Shown here: positions 61,245 through 64,000 of the stretch, piece by piece
Position numbering within the stretch: the first letter of the stretch is position 1
Layout: every line of letters begins with the position of its first letter
DNA from: Halococcus hamelinensis 100A6
GTDB taxonomy: Archaea; Halobacteriota; Halobacteria; Halobacteriales; Halococcaceae
NCBI RefSeq assembly: GCF_000336675.1
Contig: NZ_AOMB01000033.1
Location: 86,507-150,506, forward strand
Length of the DNA: 64,000 nucleotides
Reading direction: 5' to 3'
Program-made: the position numbers and the translations under genes
The notes under the pieces: generated by a model
The model's database searches: none
What the model was told of the DNA's origin: nothing
What the model saw: only the letters and a program-made list of their open reading frames with translations

Positions 61245-62037
61245 TTAAGTGCCGAACCCCTGCTCTTTAAGGAACTCGTCGATCCCTTCGAAAAGCCGCT
61301 CGACAGTCGTCTCGCTGGTAAACGGATTAAGCAATACAATCCGGAGCCAGTTTTCACCTCGATACGTGGGAACAGACACGAACACACTGTGGTCATCGAG
61401 AAGGGTTTGCTGAAGTCGGCTGTTGAGTCTACCCAACTTTTTCGGCTGACATCTTCCCGGCACTGCACGAAAGCAGAGTATGTTCATGTCGGGTTCGCTG
61501 ACGAGCTCGAGTGACTCATGACCCGCAATCCGCTCATGAATCATTGTAGTGAGACGATACCCTTCGTCGATAAGTTGACTGAGACCGTCGCGGCCGAGGT
61601 ATTGAAAGGTAAGCCAGAGCTTGAGGACGTCAGCGTGACGTGTCCCCTGAACGCTCAGCTCACCGAGATTGGGGATCTCGTCCTCGTTTCGCATGTACGG
61701 GGCCCCAACACGGAATTCTGTCTCAAGGGTCTGCTCATCAGCAAAGAGTGCCATCGCGCAGGTTTTCGCCACATAGCACCACTTCTGTGGATTGAACGTA
61801 ATCGAATCGGCAGTTTCCACCTCGTCTAATCGTTCTCGGTGCTCTTCCGAGAAGATGAGCGCGCCGCCATATGCTGCGCCGACATGGAACCAGAGGTCAT
61901 GAGCTTGCGCGATCTCGTGAATCTTGGGGAGTGGATCAATGTTCCCTGTCGTGGTGGTACCTGCTGTAGCGACCACACAGAATGGAGCCTGCTCGTGCTC
62001 CGAAATTGTCTTGGATACGTCATCAGTAGTTCTACTA
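61245..62037 (-). pseudogene. Group II PLP-dependent decarboxylase, 5'-truncated
   Basis: About 260 C-terminal residues remain: QAPFCVVATAGTTTTGNIDP, WFHVGAAYGGALIFSEEH, SITFNPQKWCYVAKTCAMAL (PLP Lys) and MNILCFRAVPGR. The family (2,4-diaminobutyrate, tyrosine or aspartate decarboxylases) needs about 200 more N-terminal residues. The break lies at about 62025-62037, exactly where the divergent M29 gene starts. The catalytic Lys survives but substrate and PLP contacts from the N-terminal part are absent. Confidence 0.85.
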
Positions 62038-63128
62038 TGGATCCTCGTACCCAGGAACACGCTAAAATCCTTGTTGAACATTCAGCGGAAGTCAAATCCG
62101 GTGACAACGTTATGATTATGGCCCCACCTGTTGCCGAAGATCTCGTCGTTGCACTCTACGACCAGTTTGGAAAACATGGGGCGAATCCGGCGACTCAATT
62201 GAGCAGCACTCCTGCACGACGAGCATTCTTGCGCGCAAGTGACCCCAAGGATCTTGAAGTAGCCGAGCACAAGCTGGCTGGCTTTGAGAAGGCGGATATT
62301 GTCATCAATATCATGGGTTCGAAGAACACGCATGAAACAAATGACGTCGGCTCGGAGAAAAACGCCGCTTATAGAACGGCGATGCAGCCACTTCAAGAGG
62401 AGATAATGGGGAAGCGGTGGGTTTTTACCCAGTATCCTGCATCAGGGAATGCTCAAGAAGCCGAAATGAGTACAGAGGCATACGAGGATTTCGTCCATCA
62501 TGCTGTCAACAAAGACTGGAAAGCCCAGAAGGAATTCCAAAGTCAACTCGTGGAAATTCTTGATCCCGCGAGCGACCTGCGGGTTCGAAGTGGCGATACA
62601 TCCGATATACGAATGAGTATTGATGGGATGCAGCCAGTAAACTGTGCAGGCGACAACGAACTACCCGATGGGGAGGTATACACCGCACCAGTTCTGGGTT
62701 CGGTTGAGGGGGAGGTCCTATTCGACAAGCCACTCATTACCCGTGGACGGGAGATTCAAGATATCCATCTCCGATTCGAGAATGGTGAAGTCGTTGAACA
62801 CTGTGCGGAGAAAAACGAGAAACTGCTCACGTCTATTTTAGACACGGACGATGGTGCACGGCGACTCGGCGAGGTGGGAATCGGCATGAATCGTGATATC
62901 GACCAATTTACGTACAATATGTTGTTCGACGAGAAGATGGGAGATACGGTTCACATGGCACTTGGACGAGCTTACGAAGAATCGGTCGGACCGAAGCGAG
63001 AACAAAATGAGAGTGCGATCCACCTGGATATGATCGTCGATATGGCAGAGAATTCCGTTATCGAAGTTGATGGCGAAGTAATTCAACGAAACGGCCGATT
63101 TGTCTTTGAGGATGGGTTCACGAATTAG
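62037..63128 (+). CDS. M29-family aminopeptidase
   Basis: A 363-residue metallopeptidase. Starts MDPRTQEHAKILVEHSAEVK; signature residues are in YPASGNAQEAEMSTEAYEDF, GEVYTAPVLGSVEGEVLFDK (Glu), GEVGIGMNRDIDQFTYNMLF and DEKMGDTVHMALGRAYEE with His for zinc, plus HLDMIVDM. It is full length for thermophilic-type M29 enzymes that trim N-terminal residues. ATG 62037 lies at the edge of the decarboxylase relic, so its promoter is inside relic DNA. Confidence 0.9.
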   Translation: MDPRTQEHAKILVEHSAEVKSGDNVMIMAPPVAEDLVVALYDQFGKHGANPATQLSSTPARRAFLRASDPKDLEVAEHKLAGFEKADIVINIMGSKNTHETNDVGSEKNAAYRTAMQPLQEEIMGKRWVFTQYPASGNAQEAEMSTEAYEDFVHHAVNKDWKAQKEFQSQLVEILDPASDLRVRSGDTSDIRMSIDGMQPVNCAGDNELPDGEVYTAPVLGSVEGEVLFDKPLITRGREIQDIHLRFENGEVVEHCAEKNEKLLTSILDTDDGARRLGEVGIGMNRDIDQFTYNMLFDEKMGDTVHMALGRAYEESVGPKREQNESAIHLDMIVDMAENSVIEVDGEVIQRNGRFVFEDGFTN

Positions 63129-63299
63129 GTGAAAAGGAAGCTATTTTGAATGGTCATATCGTCATTAGACGCTCTACTGTCAATAGCAACCATTTTCTCC
63201 AGTTTTGTGTGACTGCCAGGTTCTGGTGGAATGGTGAAATTATGGTTAGCCTGCAACAAATATATATTCATAGGGATTATCTCCTGCCTAAAGAGAGCA

Positions 63300-63956
63300 A
63301 TGAGTACAAGCTACGACGCAGTGATATTCGATTCCGACGGCGTAATTGTCGAATCGCCAAGCAAACAAACGTTCCAGCGGGCTGTAGAGCAAACATTTGG
63401 CAACTTCAACCTCAGCCATCCAAGGCGAGCGGATTTACGCGCGTTCGTTACACAGAACGTTCAGGCCATCAAGGACCTCTCTGATCGCTACCAAGTTGAC
63501 CTTCATGAGCTGTGTCAGGAAGCAGCTTCTCAAGCACTTCGTGAACAAAAACGCGAGTTCAAAGAAGGCCTCCGAAGCCTCTATGATGATGTCGTCTCCC
63601 TTCGCTCTCTTGACTTGTCATTAGGAGTCGTGAGCGACAATCAACATTCGCTAGTTAAGTATGCTCTCGAATATTCTGGCCTGCGTGATTGGTTTGATAC
63701 TGTTTACGGGCTTGAATTCACCCCGAATGGACTCCACCGAGCGAAGCCTAGCCCTTACTACCTGAACAAGGCGCTCTCGGATTTAGACACGACTGATGCA
63801 TTATATGTTGGAGATCGTGCGCGCGATGTCGAAGCAGCAAACAACGCAGGAATTGACTCAGTACTACTGTGCCGAAGTGGGGATTCGATAAAGTGCGGAG
63901 TCGCCCCTACGTATGTGGTGAGTAGTCTCTGTGCGATACCAAGACTACTGGAGTAA
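63300..63956 (+). CDS. HAD-superfamily phosphatase (Gph-like)
   Basis: A 218-residue HAD phosphatase. Motif I is VIFDSDGVIVESPSKQTFQR, motif II VVSDNQHSLVKYAL, motif III HRAKPSPYYLNKAL and motif IV YVGDRARDVEAANNAGIDSV. All catalytic Asp residues are present, so phosphatase activity is likely; the substrate could be phosphoglycolate or a sugar phosphate. ATG 63300 fits motif spacing. A TATA-like AAATATATATTC lies about 40 bp upstream. Confidence 0.88.
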   Translation: MSTSYDAVIFDSDGVIVESPSKQTFQRAVEQTFGNFNLSHPRRADLRAFVTQNVQAIKDLSDRYQVDLHELCQEAASQALREQKREFKEGLRSLYDDVVSLRSLDLSLGVVSDNQHSLVKYALEYSGLRDWFDTVYGLEFTPNGLHRAKPSPYYLNKALSDLDTTDALYVGDRARDVEAANNAGIDSVLLCRSGDSIKCGVAPTYVVSSLCAIPRLLE

Positions 63957-64000
63957 TCCTCTACGCTAAAACAAGGATACGTTGTTCAGTGCTTGGACCA

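Overview
The window looks haloarchaeal (class Halobacteria). Predicted proteins are strongly acidic, and several families are typical of this class: HTH_10 bacterio-opsin-activator regulators, TrmB regulators, HVO_A0114-type winged-helix proteins, the haloarchaeal RNA polymerase epsilon protein, DUF5518, DUF7544 and small CPxCG zinc-ribbon proteins. Several genes have TATA boxes about 25-35 bp upstream and little or no leader. I found no rRNA, tRNA, replication gene or CRISPR array. Base composition is patchy: the MFS gene near 20 kb and the 55-58 kb block are clearly more G+C-rich than the decayed stretches. The many broken genes suggest an accessory part of the chromosome or a megaplasmid.

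Layout. 0-16 kb: a TrmB regulator (cut by the left edge), an arsenic cassette (arsR-acr3-arsC), an M20 amidohydrolase with a split DUF3100-type membrane pair, a ThuA-like protein, about 2.4 kb of decayed DNA, two small membrane proteins, a winged-helix regulator and a HAD hydrolase. 16-21 kb: an SLC13 permease with RCK_C domains, a DHA2-type MFS exporter and a 3'-truncated cytochrome P450. 21.5-31 kb: a catabolic cassette with a HisD-like dehydrogenase, an APC permease, PxpB, PxpC, a stand-alone biotin carrier, PxpA, biotin carboxylase, a class III aminotransferase and an Lrp regulator. It has every part of a split urea-carboxylase-like enzyme and is the best candidate for an unusual system. 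31-32.4 kb: small overlapping ORFs and a PIN/RHH toxin-antitoxin pair with an operator-like repeat. 32.9-38.8 kb: a second cassette with an IclR regulator, a GntP permease, an enolase-superfamily enzyme, a creatininase-family hydrolase, RidA and an SDR; its substrate is unknown.

39-64 kb is a mosaic of intact genes and relics. Intact genes include LtrA, a Sap/GAP transporter, an AI-2E-type permease, a divergent enolase-like protein, DUF5518, a DHFR-like reductase, an HTH_10 regulator, RNAP epsilon, a TumE/TumA-like toxin-antitoxin pair, a DUF4386-like protein, a cupin, DUF6544, a flavodoxin, a zinc-type dehydrogenase, an M29 aminopeptidase and a HAD phosphatase. Relics include nucS, SLC13, glutamate dehydrogenase, folP, VOC, alcohol dehydrogenase, tyrosine recombinase, serine hydrolase, DUF7544, YdeI, a cupin and a PLP decarboxylase. 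Several carry single in-frame stops or one-base frameshifts; others end abruptly against unrelated genes. Short dispersed repeats lie between them, including three stem-loop copies, three TTGAGA/TCTCAA inverted repeats, a 40-bp direct repeat around RNAP epsilon and an 88-bp duplicated fragment. A family of very short ORFs recurs three times on the minus strand.
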